The position numbers and the translations under genes were made by a program. Shown piece after piece: positions 1 through 7,998 of a stretch of 44,235 nt of DNA. Source of the DNA: Candidatus Latescibacterota bacterium (GTDB lineage: Bacteria > Latescibacterota > UBA2968 > SICM01). The first letter of the stretch is position 1. Every line of letters starts with the position of its first letter. Below the pieces are notes generated by a model that was given only the letters and a program-made list of their open reading frames with translations, made no database searches and was not told where the DNA came from. The stretch is taken from contig SICM01000012.1 in assembly GCA_009694805.1 (NCBI GenBank), forward strand, positions 1 to 44,235, written 5' to 3'.

Positions 1-172
1 ATATAAATAGCAGTTTTGGATTATCGCAGGAACCGCCTCTTAGAGAGCCGTATTCGTTGGTGAAGCTGACGCCTATATTTCAGGCCCGAAAGCTTTCTGC
101 CGAGGTTTTCGGGGGGCATAAGTTGGGAATGGTAAGTGAACAGTGTCTCAATATAAGGAGCCTATCAACAAG

Positions 173-205
173 AGTTCCCGCCAAATAGACCATCTGGCGG
201 GAACT
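173..205 (-). terminator. Perfect hairpin after the DUF2283 gene
   Basis: An 11-bp perfect stem (AGTTCCCGCCA pairing with TGGCGGGAACT) closes an 11-nt loop. It begins 12 bp past the stop of the minus-strand DUF2283 gene. There is no clean U-tract on the minus strand; on the plus strand the stem is followed by TTCTTT. It is probably a weak or bidirectional terminator, or a small palindromic repeat. Confidence 0.5.
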
Positions 206-217
206 TCTTTGCCCTGC

Positions 218-445
218 TCACCGCTTGCTCGCGTGCAGAACCGTAAACCCGATGACCTCTTCGCCTTCGTAGCGAATGATCACATCGTCGTCCGTGATCT
301 CACTATCCGTAGCATGGCTCGATTTTTTAAAGTTGATATAAAGCGTATCTGCCTCCTGATCGTAAGACGACCAGAGATAGCCCTGTGGCGAGTGCTTTAG
401 AGCAGGAATGAGTTTCAGATATTCCTGAATATCAACTACGGCCAT
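218..445 (-). CDS. DUF2283 domain small protein
   Basis: A small soluble protein of about 75 aa. The middle shows the DUF2283 pattern: a YDxEADxLYI-like strand (seen as SYDQEADTLYINF), an acidic ITDDDVII segment, then a strand ending GFTVLHASKR. DUF2283 proteins have no settled biochemical role and are often found alone or near toxin-antitoxin loci; no partner gene is visible here. The open frame runs upstream to 496, but those extra residues lie in a repeat-like element (466-563). I therefore prefer the ATG at 445, which has a GAGA-type ribosome site upstream; an ATG three codons earlier is possible. The family call rests on pattern recognition. Confidence 0.72.
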   Translation of the reverse strand: MAVVDIQEYLKLIPALKHSPQGYLWSSYDQEADTLYINFKKSSHATDSEITDDDVIIRYEGEEVIGFTVLHASKR

Positions 446-465
446 AACTGTCATCTCGCAAAAAC

Positions 466-563
466 AAGGGACGGTGCGATAAACCGGCATTGCCACCGAG
501 ATGCTACAACAGATGCAGGTCGCCCGAAATTTGAAATCGACCGAAGCGTAGCACCGTCCCCTT
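466..563. repeat. Inverted-repeat-bounded short element
   Basis: A stretch of about 98 bp bounded by GGGACGGTGC at 468-477 and its exact reverse complement at 551-560, with AAG/CTT just outside. It sits directly upstream of the DUF2283 gene and has no convincing ORF. The architecture resembles a REP- or MITE-like element. No second copy was seen in this window. Confidence 0.45.
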
Positions 564-593
564 AACGCGATTGTCAGGTTACTCGATGTAAGC

Positions 594-1670
594 TCACGCG
601 CCTCCGTAGATCGCCTGAATCATGGCATTGATGTAGCCGAAACAGTAAGCATAGGACTGATAGTAGCCCTTCGGATCTTCGTCCGTGCGCGGGACATGAT
701 CGGGGTCAATGCCGTAACAATAGCCCGTGTCCTTGAGGGCCTTTAATACCCGGTAGAAGTCCATCTCTCCTTCATCGGGCAGGGCCTCGCGGAAGCTGTA
801 GCGCCGGCCAAGGAGGTTGCGGTAGTGAACCAGGAAAATCGTATTCCGGCTGCCGAAGTATTCTATGAAGGGGTAGATTTCAGTGGCCGGATCTTCGAGC
901 ATTTCAGCGATGGAACCGATGCAGAAGTTCCAGCCGTGATACGGACTGCGCTGAATCTCGATGAAACGCTTCATGCCTTCAAAGTCATTGAGGACTTTGT
1001 CAACGCCCCTGTAGCCGGGAGGGGTGGCGGGGTCTTCCTGGGAATTCCCCATTCGAACCTTGTATTCTTCTGCTACCGGAATCATGCGTTCGAGCAGATA
1101 CTCGATTCGTTCCCAATGCATGTCTGCTGTGACGCGCCCCGCCTCTGTCAGTCTGGCCTGTTCCTCTGCGGGGATCTTTTCCAGGCGGAACGCGGTGTAG
1201 AAGTAACCGCCGCGACCCTCTTCTCGTTCGGTGCGGTCGATGGGCAGGACGCAGGTGTTATACCGCAGAGATTCGATACCAGCTCGCGAAGCGGTGCGGA
1301 TCATCTCGCATACCAGGTCAATTTCCCGGTCGCGCTCCGGACTTTTGCCCAGATAGATGATGTGGGGAAATTTCTCGTAGATGGGCAGCGAGCTCAAGTC
1401 CAGCGTCATCCCGAAGGCCTCGTGACGCTCTCTCTCCTGGATCAACTCGTCGAGTTTCCAACCGCAGTCGGGATGGAATGGGAAGGTGGCGGCTTTGTGG
1501 CGCACGCCGCAGCGCTGCAGAAAGCGCAACTCAGCATCGGTTGACCTAAAGCCCTGTGTGCGCACATACATTCGCCCGCCGTTATCCGGTGTTTGGGATG
1601 CGCCTCCGGCGGCAAAAGCCACCGCCTCTCCAGCTGCGAGACCTTTTTCAAACGGATCGGATTTCTTCAT
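594..1670 (-). CDS. Mannonate dehydratase (UxuA)-like TIM-barrel protein
   Basis: A 358-aa protein resembling D-mannonate dehydratase, which converts D-mannonate to 2-keto-3-deoxygluconate in uronate catabolism. Visible family landmarks are FCIGS, LVHYRNL, a MDFYRVLKALKDTGY segment and PDH near the C-terminus, then the closing GYINAMIQA helix. In characterised UxuA/ManD enzymes the metal is held by a His (HPDDPP motif), a Cys, a second His and an Asp. Here Cys, His and Asp are kept, but the first motif reads RMGNSQEDP, so the first His appears to be lost. It is the last gene of the minus-strand run, with an AAAGGAG ribosome site before the ATG. It may be a divergent dehydratase or another sugar-acid TIM-barrel enzyme. 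Confidence 0.7.
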   Translation of the reverse strand: MKKSDPFEKGLAAGEAVAFAAGGASQTPDNGGRMYVRTQGFRSTDAELRFLQRCGVRHKAATFPFHPDCGWKLDELIQERERHEAFGMTLDLSSLPIYEKFPHIIYLGKSPERDREIDLVCEMIRTASRAGIESLRYNTCVLPIDRTEREEGRGGYFYTAFRLEKIPAEEQARLTEAGRVTADMHWERIEYLLERMIPVAEEYKVRMGNSQEDPATPPGYRGVDKVLNDFEGMKRFIEIQRSPYHGWNFCIGSIAEMLEDPATEIYPFIEYFGSRNTIFLVHYRNLLGRRYSFREALPDEGEMDFYRVLKALKDTGYCYGIDPDHVPRTDEDPKGYYQSYAYCFGYINAMIQAIYGGA

Positions 1671-1777
1671 GGGACTCCTTTCGTGGGTATGGCATTGGCG
1701 TGATACGACGGACGATGCACAGGGTTGCGATTTTGTGGGGGTGAATTCTATAGAGCTGTTCGCATCCTCAGGGCGTT

Positions 1778-2596
1778 CTATCTATATCGCGCCTCCGGAT
1801 GGGACCGATGGTCGCCCAGCACCCGGAGCAGACGTTCGCTCGCGCCTTCCAGGAGGTGTTCCGGCACCTTATACCGGATGTAAGCGTTATAGCGCGGAAA
1901 CGCCCACCTCGGACCGTACTGCTGCTGGAGCAGGTAGCGGACCCGGTCGGAGCCGTTGGGGGTCCCCCGGTGCCAGCACTGCGAATTATGCAGGTAGATG
2001 TCGCCCGCCTTGCAGAGGATCGAAACCGGGCCTCGGCCTTCAAACTCCGGCGTCCCGGTCTTCGGCGGGTTCCGGCCGGAGTAGTGGCTGCCGGGGACGT
2101 ACTGGGTGGGGCCGTATTCCATCGCCTCGATGTCCGTCAGCGCCACCTGCACCGTCAGCCATGGAATCGGCATGTCGATGCGCGGGTCGTGTCGGGGGAC
2201 CTCATCGGGCAGCGGAAAGAACAGCGCATCGTCCACGTGCCACCGATCGATCGCATTGGTGCGGTTCGTCCGCAGCACGTTCATGCCGCACTGCTGGCAG
2301 TTCGGTCCGAAGATGGCTTCCATCAGGCCGATGATCGGCTCCCGGACCAGCAAATCGCAGAAAATTACGTCAAGTTCGTTGGTGTGTCTGAGAATGAAGT
2401 CCTTCTGGACATACCCCCCGGCGACGACCTCCGGATCGACGAACAGCGCATCCGTCTTTTCGCGCAGGGCCGTCACCTCGTCGGGCTCCAGAACACCGGG
2501 AATCAGCACAAACCCGTCTCGCTTGAAGTCGCGAATGATTTCGCGGGTCCGCTCTTCGCTGAAAGGCTGTCCTTCTTGAATGGCAGTCCGGTTCAT
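1778..2596 (-). CDS. Phytanoyl-CoA dioxygenase (PhyH) family protein
   Basis: A 272-aa Fe(II)/2-oxoglutarate-dependent dioxygenase of the PhyH family, which hydroxylates a small molecule while decarboxylating 2-oxoglutarate. The iron triad is visible: H120-x-D122 in WHVDD and H209 in CWHRGTP. An Arg near 220 in RVRYLL is placed to bind 2-oxoglutarate. An N-terminal FKRDGFVLIPGVL segment is typical. It lies 34 bp after the SDR and 107 bp before the mannonate dehydratase-like gene. The substrate cannot be deduced; most uncultured-bacterial members lack one. The ATG is preceded by a purine-rich GGAGGTGAAGGGG stretch. Confidence 0.85.
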   Translation of the reverse strand: MNRTAIQEGQPFSEERTREIIRDFKRDGFVLIPGVLEPDEVTALREKTDALFVDPEVVAGGYVQKDFILRHTNELDVIFCDLLVREPIIGLMEAIFGPNCQQCGMNVLRTNRTNAIDRWHVDDALFFPLPDEVPRHDPRIDMPIPWLTVQVALTDIEAMEYGPTQYVPGSHYSGRNPPKTGTPEFEGRGPVSILCKAGDIYLHNSQCWHRGTPNGSDRVRYLLQQQYGPRWAFPRYNAYIRYKVPEHLLEGASERLLRVLGDHRSHPEARYR

Positions 2597-2629
2597 GAGG
2601 TCCCCTTCACCTCCAAAATATCACCTATA

Positions 2630-3460
2630 TCAAACGCCTGAAAACGCCGAGAACCCCCCGTCCACCGGCACCACGATGCCCGTGACGAACCGCGCGGCCG
2701 GCGACGCCAGCCAGACCGCCGTCCCGACGAGATCCTCCGGCTCCCCGTAACGCCCCATCGGCGTGTGCGCCAGGATCGTCTTCCCCCGCTCCGTCACCTC
2801 CCCCGTCTTCGGGTCCGTCAGCAGATAGCGGTTCTGGTCCGTCAGGAAGAACCCTGGCGCGATGGCGTTCACCCGCAGGTTTGGGTTGTAGGTCTGCGCC
2901 ACGTGTACGGCCAGCCACTGCGTGAAGTTGCTCACCGCGGCCTTGGCCGCCGAGTACCCGGGGATGCGCGTCAGGGGCCGGATCGCGTTCATCGAAGAGA
3001 TGTTGAGGATGCTCCCCCCGTCCACATTCTCCACCATGACGCGCCCGAAGACCTGCGCCGGCAGGATCGCCCCGCCGAACAGGTTGAGCGCCACGACCTT
3101 CTCCAGCGACGGCAGGGGGATATCGAAGAAACTCCGCTCCGCGTTCGTGGACGCCTCCGGCAGGTTCCCTCCGGCCGCGTTCACCAGGATATCCACGCCT
3201 CCGAAGTCCCGGCAGATCGCCCCGCACCCCGCCTCCAGAGAAGCCTTGGACAGGACATCCATCGCATAGGCCCGCGCGTCCATGCCCTTCCCTCGCAGGT
3301 CCGCCGCCGTCCGCTCCGCCTTCTCCAGGACCAGGTCACAGACCGCGATCCGTGCCCCCGCGGCCCCCAGCCCCGCCGCAATCGCCGACGCCAGCACCCC
3401 GCCTCCGCCCGTGAGCGCAGCCACCTTCCCGTCCAGTCGGAACAGGTTCATCCCGTTCAT
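2630..3460 (-). CDS. SDR oxidoreductase, D-mannonate oxidoreductase-like
   Basis: A 276-aa classical short-chain dehydrogenase. It has the glycine-rich nucleotide site TGGGGVLASA (about 17-26), NAAG at 94-97, catalytic Ser about 155, Tyr169 and Lys173 (YSAAK), and the C-terminal VDGG. The opening, with a GGxGVLxSA-type loop, resembles the SDR-type UxuB (YjmF-like) D-mannonate oxidoreductases of Firmicutes, which interconvert fructuronate and mannonate with NAD(H). A mannonate dehydratase-like gene two genes downstream supports this. It lies 7 bp after the M28 peptidase gene, so they are probably cotranscribed. Gluconate 5-dehydrogenase-like activity is the alternative. Confidence 0.78.
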   Translation of the reverse strand: MNGMNLFRLDGKVAALTGGGGVLASAIAAGLGAAGARIAVCDLVLEKAERTAADLRGKGMDARAYAMDVLSKASLEAGCGAICRDFGGVDILVNAAGGNLPEASTNAERSFFDIPLPSLEKVVALNLFGGAILPAQVFGRVMVENVDGGSILNISSMNAIRPLTRIPGYSAAKAAVSNFTQWLAVHVAQTYNPNLRVNAIAPGFFLTDQNRYLLTDPKTGEVTERGKTILAHTPMGRYGEPEDLVGTAVWLASPAARFVTGIVVPVDGGFSAFSGV

Positions 3461-3467
3461 AAAACCT

Positions 3468-4847
3468 CTAAAATGAGAAGTACCGCTCCACGACCCGCTC
3501 CGGCGGCCACATCTCCAGCAACTCCAGCGTCTCGGTGAACCGGTGCGCCCGGAAATACACCTCCACTTCTTCCCGGGACATCTGCCGCGCCGGGCGTTCG
3601 GGCAGGTTGGCCACGTGAAGGACGACCTGCGCGTTGATCGCCGCGCACTCCGTCAGCCCCTCTTTGTAGACCTTGTCCGGCGTGTCCGCCCGCGTGTGCC
3701 CGTAGATCGCCTCCTCCGGCCTCACCGGCGTCGTCCCGATCCCCAGGGTCGGCACCCCGTGGGCGATGAAGGGGAAGAAGTCCGACCCCCAGCCCGGCCC
3801 ACCCACCGAGACCCTGAACGGCGGGAGGTTCTCCCCCGCGACCCGGACCCGCGCGGCCAGGGGCTCCAGGCACGACTTCAGCGCCTCAGCCCCCATGACG
3901 CCGATCCCCGTGGGCCGTCCTCCCACGTCATTGTTGACCATCAGCACCGTATCCTTCAACGCGTCCCGGTGCCGATGCGTGAAGGCCCACGCCCCCACCA
4001 GCCCCAGTTCTTCCACCCCGAACAGGGCGACCTTCACCCGCCGCCGGAGGTGTTCCCCGTACCGGGCCAGCCCCCGCGCCGCCTCCAGGACCGCCACGAC
4101 ACCAGCGGCATTGTCCCCCGCCCCCGGCCCCACGTGCCAGGAATCGTAGTGTCCGCCGATGACGATCTGCTCCACGCCCTGGCCGATCTCCCCCACGACG
4201 TTCCAGGAATCCTTCTGCTCCACCCGGCTCTCCAGCGTCAGCCGCAGCCGCACGCGCCCCTTCCGCGCCTCCAGCCGCCGCAGATAATCCGCGTCCTCCC
4301 GGCTGATGGACGCCACCGGAATCGCCGCGACCTTCGCGAAGGCGCACGTCCGGGCCGGCTGAAGCCCCCCCGCGTGGCTCCGCGCCTCGATCAGCCCCAC
4401 GGCCCCGAAATCGGCGGCCAGCGGCGTCTTGAGCTGCCGGGCGACCGGATAGTAGGGCGCGACCACGAACCGCCCCTGGACCCGATCCTTGACCTGCTTG
4501 AACTCCTCCCGGTCCCCCCGCTCCAGAAAGAGGACCTCCGCCTCCACCCCGCCCTCCGGCGTGGACGGCGAAAGCCCCCCGCACCGGCACGGAATCTCCC
4601 GCGTGACCGGCGCGGTCACGGTCAGAGCCTCCCGCACCGGCGTCCAGGCCCGGTGCGGAAACGCCTCGGCCCGGACGTTCTCCAGGCCGTAACGCCTCAG
4701 CGTCTCGACCAGAAAGTCCCGCGCCGCGACCTCCCCCTGCGTGCCCGCCATCCGGCTCCCGATGTCGTCCGTCAGGGCGAGCAGGTTCTCCCACGCCTCC
4801 GACCGGGCGAAGATGTCGTCCACGACCTGGGTCTCAATGTCACTCAT
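3468..4847 (-). CDS. M28 family metallopeptidase with PA-like insert
   Basis: A 459-aa di-zinc aminopeptidase-like protein. The five expected ligands are visible: H233 (GGHYDS), D245 (GAGDNAAG), E279/E280 (GVEELG), D307 (NNDVGG) and H384 (YGHTRADTPD). A protease-associated-like segment lies at about 95-210. No signal peptide is visible, so it is probably cytoplasmic. M28 enzymes release N-terminal residues or hydrolyse related amides. It follows the amidase by about 47 bp with an AGAGG site before the ATG. The amidase and M28 pair suggests use of amide-bonded or peptide-linked substrates. Confidence 0.88.
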   Translation of the reverse strand: MSDIETQVVDDIFARSEAWENLLALTDDIGSRMAGTQGEVAARDFLVETLRRYGLENVRAEAFPHRAWTPVREALTVTAPVTREIPCRCGGLSPSTPEGGVEAEVLFLERGDREEFKQVKDRVQGRFVVAPYYPVARQLKTPLAADFGAVGLIEARSHAGGLQPARTCAFAKVAAIPVASISREDADYLRRLEARKGRVRLRLTLESRVEQKDSWNVVGEIGQGVEQIVIGGHYDSWHVGPGAGDNAAGVVAVLEAARGLARYGEHLRRRVKVALFGVEELGLVGAWAFTHRHRDALKDTVLMVNNDVGGRPTGIGVMGAEALKSCLEPLAARVRVAGENLPPFRVSVGGPGWGSDFFPFIAHGVPTLGIGTTPVRPEEAIYGHTRADTPDKVYKEGLTECAAINAQVVLHVANLPERPARQMSREEVEVYFRAHRFTETLELLEMWPPERVVERYFSF

Positions 4848-4894
4848 GGAGTGCCTCTCAAGGATGGGCGTGAAAAAATCGTGCGGCCCTCACC

Positions 4895-6319
4895 CTACAC
4901 CTCCGGGCGCATCGTATGCCACGCGGTCGCCTGCTCGTACGCGTGACCGACCCGGCAGATCAGGTCCTCCCCGAGAGGATGCCCGATGAACTGGATGGAC
5001 AGCGGCAGACCGTCCCGCGTGAACCCGCACGGCACGGACAGCGTCGGTGCGCCGTTGAAGTTGAACGGAACCGTGAACCGCTGGAACGAAATGTCGCGTT
5101 TCACCATGGGCCCGTACAGGACCTCCGGCGACACCGGATGGGGCGGCGCGGTCGTGGAGGGACAGACCAGCGCGTCAATCCCGCTCATCGCCTTCTGCAC
5201 CCGCCCGTTGCAGGCGGCGCGCAGGTAGTGGGCCTTCGCATAGTCCGCGCCGGACACCTGCGCGCCCGCGTCCAGCCAGCCCCGGAACCAGGGACCGTAG
5301 TCATCCCGTCGGGACGGATAGGTCGCCGCGTGCGCCACCACGGCCTCCGCCGTGCAGAGCGTGGGCCAGGCGGGCACATAGTCGTCGAAGTCCGGCAGAC
5401 GCACCGTCACGACCTCCGCGCCCAGCCCCTCCAGGACCTTCACGCCGGCCAGCACGGCCTCCGCCAGTTCCGGGTGCGACTTCCGCCGGAGATAGTCCTC
5501 GTCCAGGCCGAGTCGCACCCCCTTCACCCCCCGCCCGATGTCCGTCGAGAAGTCCGGGACGGGATCCAGCAGGGAGGTCGGGTCGTTCTCGTCGTGACCG
5601 GCGATGGCCTGCAGCACGATGGCCGCATCCGCCACGCGCCGCGTCATCGGCCCCACGTGGTCGAGCGACTCCGCCAGGGCCAGCACCCCGTATCGACTGA
5701 CGCGCCCCCAGGTCGGTTTCAGCCCCACGACGCCGCACGCCGCCGACGGAAACCGGATGGACCCCCCCGTGTCGCTCCCCAGCGTCGCGTAGGCCAGCCA
5801 CGCCGCCGTCGCCACCCCCGACCCGCTGGATGACGACCCGGTCCAGACCCCGCGATTCCAGGGATTCACCGGAATCGGGAAGGAGGGGTGATATCCCCCC
5901 ATCGCCCCTTCCGTCAGGTTGAGTTTCCCCAGAATCACCGCCCCGGCGGCCTCCAGCCGGGCGACCACCGTGGCGTCATAATCCGGGACGTGACCGGCCA
6001 GAACCGCCGCGCCCCCCATCGTCCGGACGCCCTTCGTGAAGCACAGGTCCTTCACCGCGAGAGGAATCCCGTGCAACGCCCCCCGGTACTGCCCTGCCCC
6101 GATCTCCTGGTCCGCCCGCCGCGCCGCCTCAAGCGCGCGATCCTCCATGAGGGTGGCGTAACTGTGAAGCGTCCCATCCACGTGCGCAATCCGCTCCAGG
6201 AGCGCCGTCGTCAGCTCGACCGACGACACCTCCCGGCGTTGGAGGAACCCCGCCACCTCCGTCAATGACCCGAATAAGACATCTTCCACGCTGAAAACTC
6301 CTCCTGAGTCGGAAATCAT
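4895..6319 (-). CDS. Amidase signature family protein
   Basis: A 474-aa amidase of the Ser-cisSer-Lys type. Counted from the ATG at 6319, Lys90 lies in PLAVKD, the serine-rich loop TGSSSSGSG spans 160-168 (cis-Ser about 163), and the nucleophile Ser187 sits in DTGGSIR. The open frame extends further upstream, but the start at 6319 overlaps the stop of the previous gene as ATGA, a typical translational-coupling arrangement. Family members include GatA-like amidases and catabolic amide hydrolases. No gatB or gatC is nearby, so a catabolic amidase is more likely than the tRNA amidotransferase subunit. Confidence 0.88.
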   Translation of the reverse strand: MISDSGGVFSVEDVLFGSLTEVAGFLQRREVSSVELTTALLERIAHVDGTLHSYATLMEDRALEAARRADQEIGAGQYRGALHGIPLAVKDLCFTKGVRTMGGAAVLAGHVPDYDATVVARLEAAGAVILGKLNLTEGAMGGYHPSFPIPVNPWNRGVWTGSSSSGSGVATAAWLAYATLGSDTGGSIRFPSAACGVVGLKPTWGRVSRYGVLALAESLDHVGPMTRRVADAAIVLQAIAGHDENDPTSLLDPVPDFSTDIGRGVKGVRLGLDEDYLRRKSHPELAEAVLAGVKVLEGLGAEVVTVRLPDFDDYVPAWPTLCTAEAVVAHAATYPSRRDDYGPWFRGWLDAGAQVSGADYAKAHYLRAACNGRVQKAMSGIDALVCPSTTAPPHPVSPEVLYGPMVKRDISFQRFTVPFNFNGAPTLSVPCGFTRDGLPLSIQFIGHPLGEDLICRVGHAYEQATAWHTMRPEV

Positions 6320-7197
6320 CCCCTCGTCTGTTCCCACCGCGCCAGCTCCGGGTCCTCCGGCCGCCGCGACCAGTCGATCACAAAGTCCGAATCCCCGCAC
6401 GGGACCCGGACGGCCCGCCCGGCGGCGAAGTCATCCTCCCGGTCGTTCCGCGCCTCCCGCAGAAGCGCGTCCGCCAGCTCCACGGTGGCGTCCCGCCGGT
6501 TCGTGACCGGCCCCAGGGCGTGGTTTCCCCCTTCGTAGTACTTCACCACCACGGTCCTGCCCGCCTCCCGCAGGGCCTTTTCCATCCTCCGCGTGTGAAG
6601 GTCCGGCAGGGTCTCATCCGCCGTCCCGTGCATCAGCACCACCGGGCATTGGCCCCGGCCCGCCATCCCGGCCGTGTCCCGCACGGCCAGCTCCCGCGCG
6701 CTGAAGTCCCGCCCCGCCCACGCCGCCCGTTCCGCATCAAAATGGGAGGCCCCGCACGCCGAGATGACCAGCGCAAAGGTGTCCGGACAGAAGGAACACA
6801 TCAGCATCGAGATGTGCCCCCCCTGGCTCCCCCCGTAGGCGATCAGTCGCCCCCGATCCAGACCGGGATACAGCCCCAGGACGTGCCGCACCGCGTTCAG
6901 ACAGTCGATGACCTGAAGGTGGCTGGCGTCGTAGGGCTGGTACGCCCCCGTGCCCGTGACCGGGTCGAAGTCGTAGCCACTCTGCCGGAACTCCGTGGCC
7001 ACGCCGATCAGATTGTACCGGTCCGCGAACTCCTGCTGCATCGCCCGGTAGCCGTACCGGTTTCCGCCCCACCCGTGCGCGAAGTGCATCAGCCCCGTGC
7101 CCCCGTCCATCCGGTCCGGCCCGGTCACGTAGGCCGTGATCGGCTTGGCGTAATGGACGGAGTTGCAGCTTTTGAAGGTGATCTCGTAGTCTTTCAC
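6316..7197 (-). CDS. DUF2920-like alpha/beta hydrolase
   Basis: A 293-aa alpha/beta hydrolase. The nucleophile elbow is GGSQGG with Ser124, the acid is probably Asp194 in HGTADETLPD, and the base is His226 in GGNHALG. An HGWGGNRY segment early in the fold suits the oxyanion region and resembles DUF2920 proteins. I place the start at the GTG at 7197, which has GGAGTGAGG about 5 bp upstream and follows directly on the stop of the amidohydrolase gene; upstream codons would overlap that gene. It is probably an esterase or amidase of unknown substrate, coupled to the amidase by the ATGA overlap. Confidence 0.78.
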   Translation of the reverse strand: MKDYEITFKSCNSVHYAKPITAYVTGPDRMDGGTGLMHFAHGWGGNRYGYRAMQQEFADRYNLIGVATEFRQSGYDFDPVTGTGAYQPYDASHLQVIDCLNAVRHVLGLYPGLDRGRLIAYGGSQGGHISMLMCSFCPDTFALVISACGASHFDAERAAWAGRDFSARELAVRDTAGMAGRGQCPVVLMHGTADETLPDLHTRRMEKALREAGRTVVVKYYEGGNHALGPVTNRRDATVELADALLREARNDREDDFAAGRAVRVPCGDSDFVIDWSRRPEDPELARWEQTRG

Positions 7198-7204
7198 GTG
7201 GGCC

Positions 7205-7948
7205 TCACTCCAGCTTGAGAAGCCGGGAGATCGTCCCCCAGAACAGGTTGTCCTTGTCCTTCTCGCTGATCGGCAGGATGCGGATCCGGTCGATCTCCTC
7301 CTTCGCAAAACTCGCCAGGTCCGGCGCCGGATACGGCCCGTCGATCCCCCAGGCCATGCGGTCCGACCCGATCCGATGGACCGCCTCCGAGACCTTTCCC
7401 GGAATGACCACCCCGCTCGTGTCCAGGATCACATTCTCGTACTTCTCCGCGATCTCGATGAACCGGTTCAGAAGCCCCCGGTCCGTACACAGGTACCGCC
7501 CCATGTGCGCCACGATGATCGTGGTCTTTGGAAACGTCTCCGCGATCCGGCTGGTGTAGTCCACGTTCCCCGCGAAGTCGACCAGGCAGGGCACGTCCAG
7601 CCGCGCCGCCAGCTCGAACACCGGATCGATGACGTAGGGCGTCAGTCGAGTCTCCCCCCCGTGGACCTTGATCCCTCGAAAGCCGAAGTCCCTGACCGCC
7701 CGCTCCACGTGGGACAGGGCCGACTCCGAGATGTGGGGGATCGCGTACGCGTAGGGGATCAGCCGGTCCGGGAACTCCCGGCAGGCCCGCAGGGCGAACT
7801 CCGTGGCCTGCGCGGACGTCACGCAGATCGCGAACACCACGGTCTTGTCGATCCCGGCCCCGTCCATCGCCTCCACGATCTCCCGGCCCGTGTACTCCGT
7901 CATCTCCTTGTTGCCGTGCTTCAAATGGCAGTGTGAATCACAGATCAT
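7205..7948 (-). CDS. Amidohydrolase-2 family TIM-barrel hydrolase
   Basis: A 247-aa metal-dependent hydrolase or decarboxylase. It begins with DSHCH, giving the HxH metal site (His6, His8). His148 in VAHMG and Asp203 in GIDGP match later ligand positions. At the usual strand-5 His position the sequence reads VDFAGN, so that ligand is not obvious. Amidohydrolase-2 members hydrolyse lactones or amides or decarboxylate aromatic acids. The ATG has GAGGAG five bases upstream. It sits between a PhyH gene and a DUF2920-like hydrolase in the same orientation. Confidence 0.8.
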   Translation of the reverse strand: MICDSHCHLKHGNKEMTEYTGREIVEAMDGAGIDKTVVFAICVTSAQATEFALRACREFPDRLIPYAYAIPHISESALSHVERAVRDFGFRGIKVHGGETRLTPYVIDPVFELAARLDVPCLVDFAGNVDYTSRIAETFPKTTIIVAHMGRYLCTDRGLLNRFIEIAEKYENVILDTSGVVIPGKVSEAVHRIGSDRMAWGIDGPYPAPDLASFAKEEIDRIRILPISEKDKDNLFWGTISRLLKLE

Positions 7949-7967
7949 GGTCGCTCCTCAAACCTGC

Positions 7968-7995
7968 TTTTTTCATCCTGTACATCCCTGTCAAA
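7968..7995 (-). repeat. Intergenic repeat, copy A
   Basis: On the minus strand this reads with the core CAGGGATGTRCAGGATGA. A near-identical copy occurs at 33242-33269. Both lie between a stop codon and the next start codon of minus-strand genes. Confidence 0.7.
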
Positions 7996-7998
7996 CTT

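Noticed and set aside
3..188. Frame open from the window edge on the plus strand
   Set aside because: About 60 residues with no recognisable motif; the stop falls in the hairpin loop. It could be the tail of a gene outside the window but cannot be supported.
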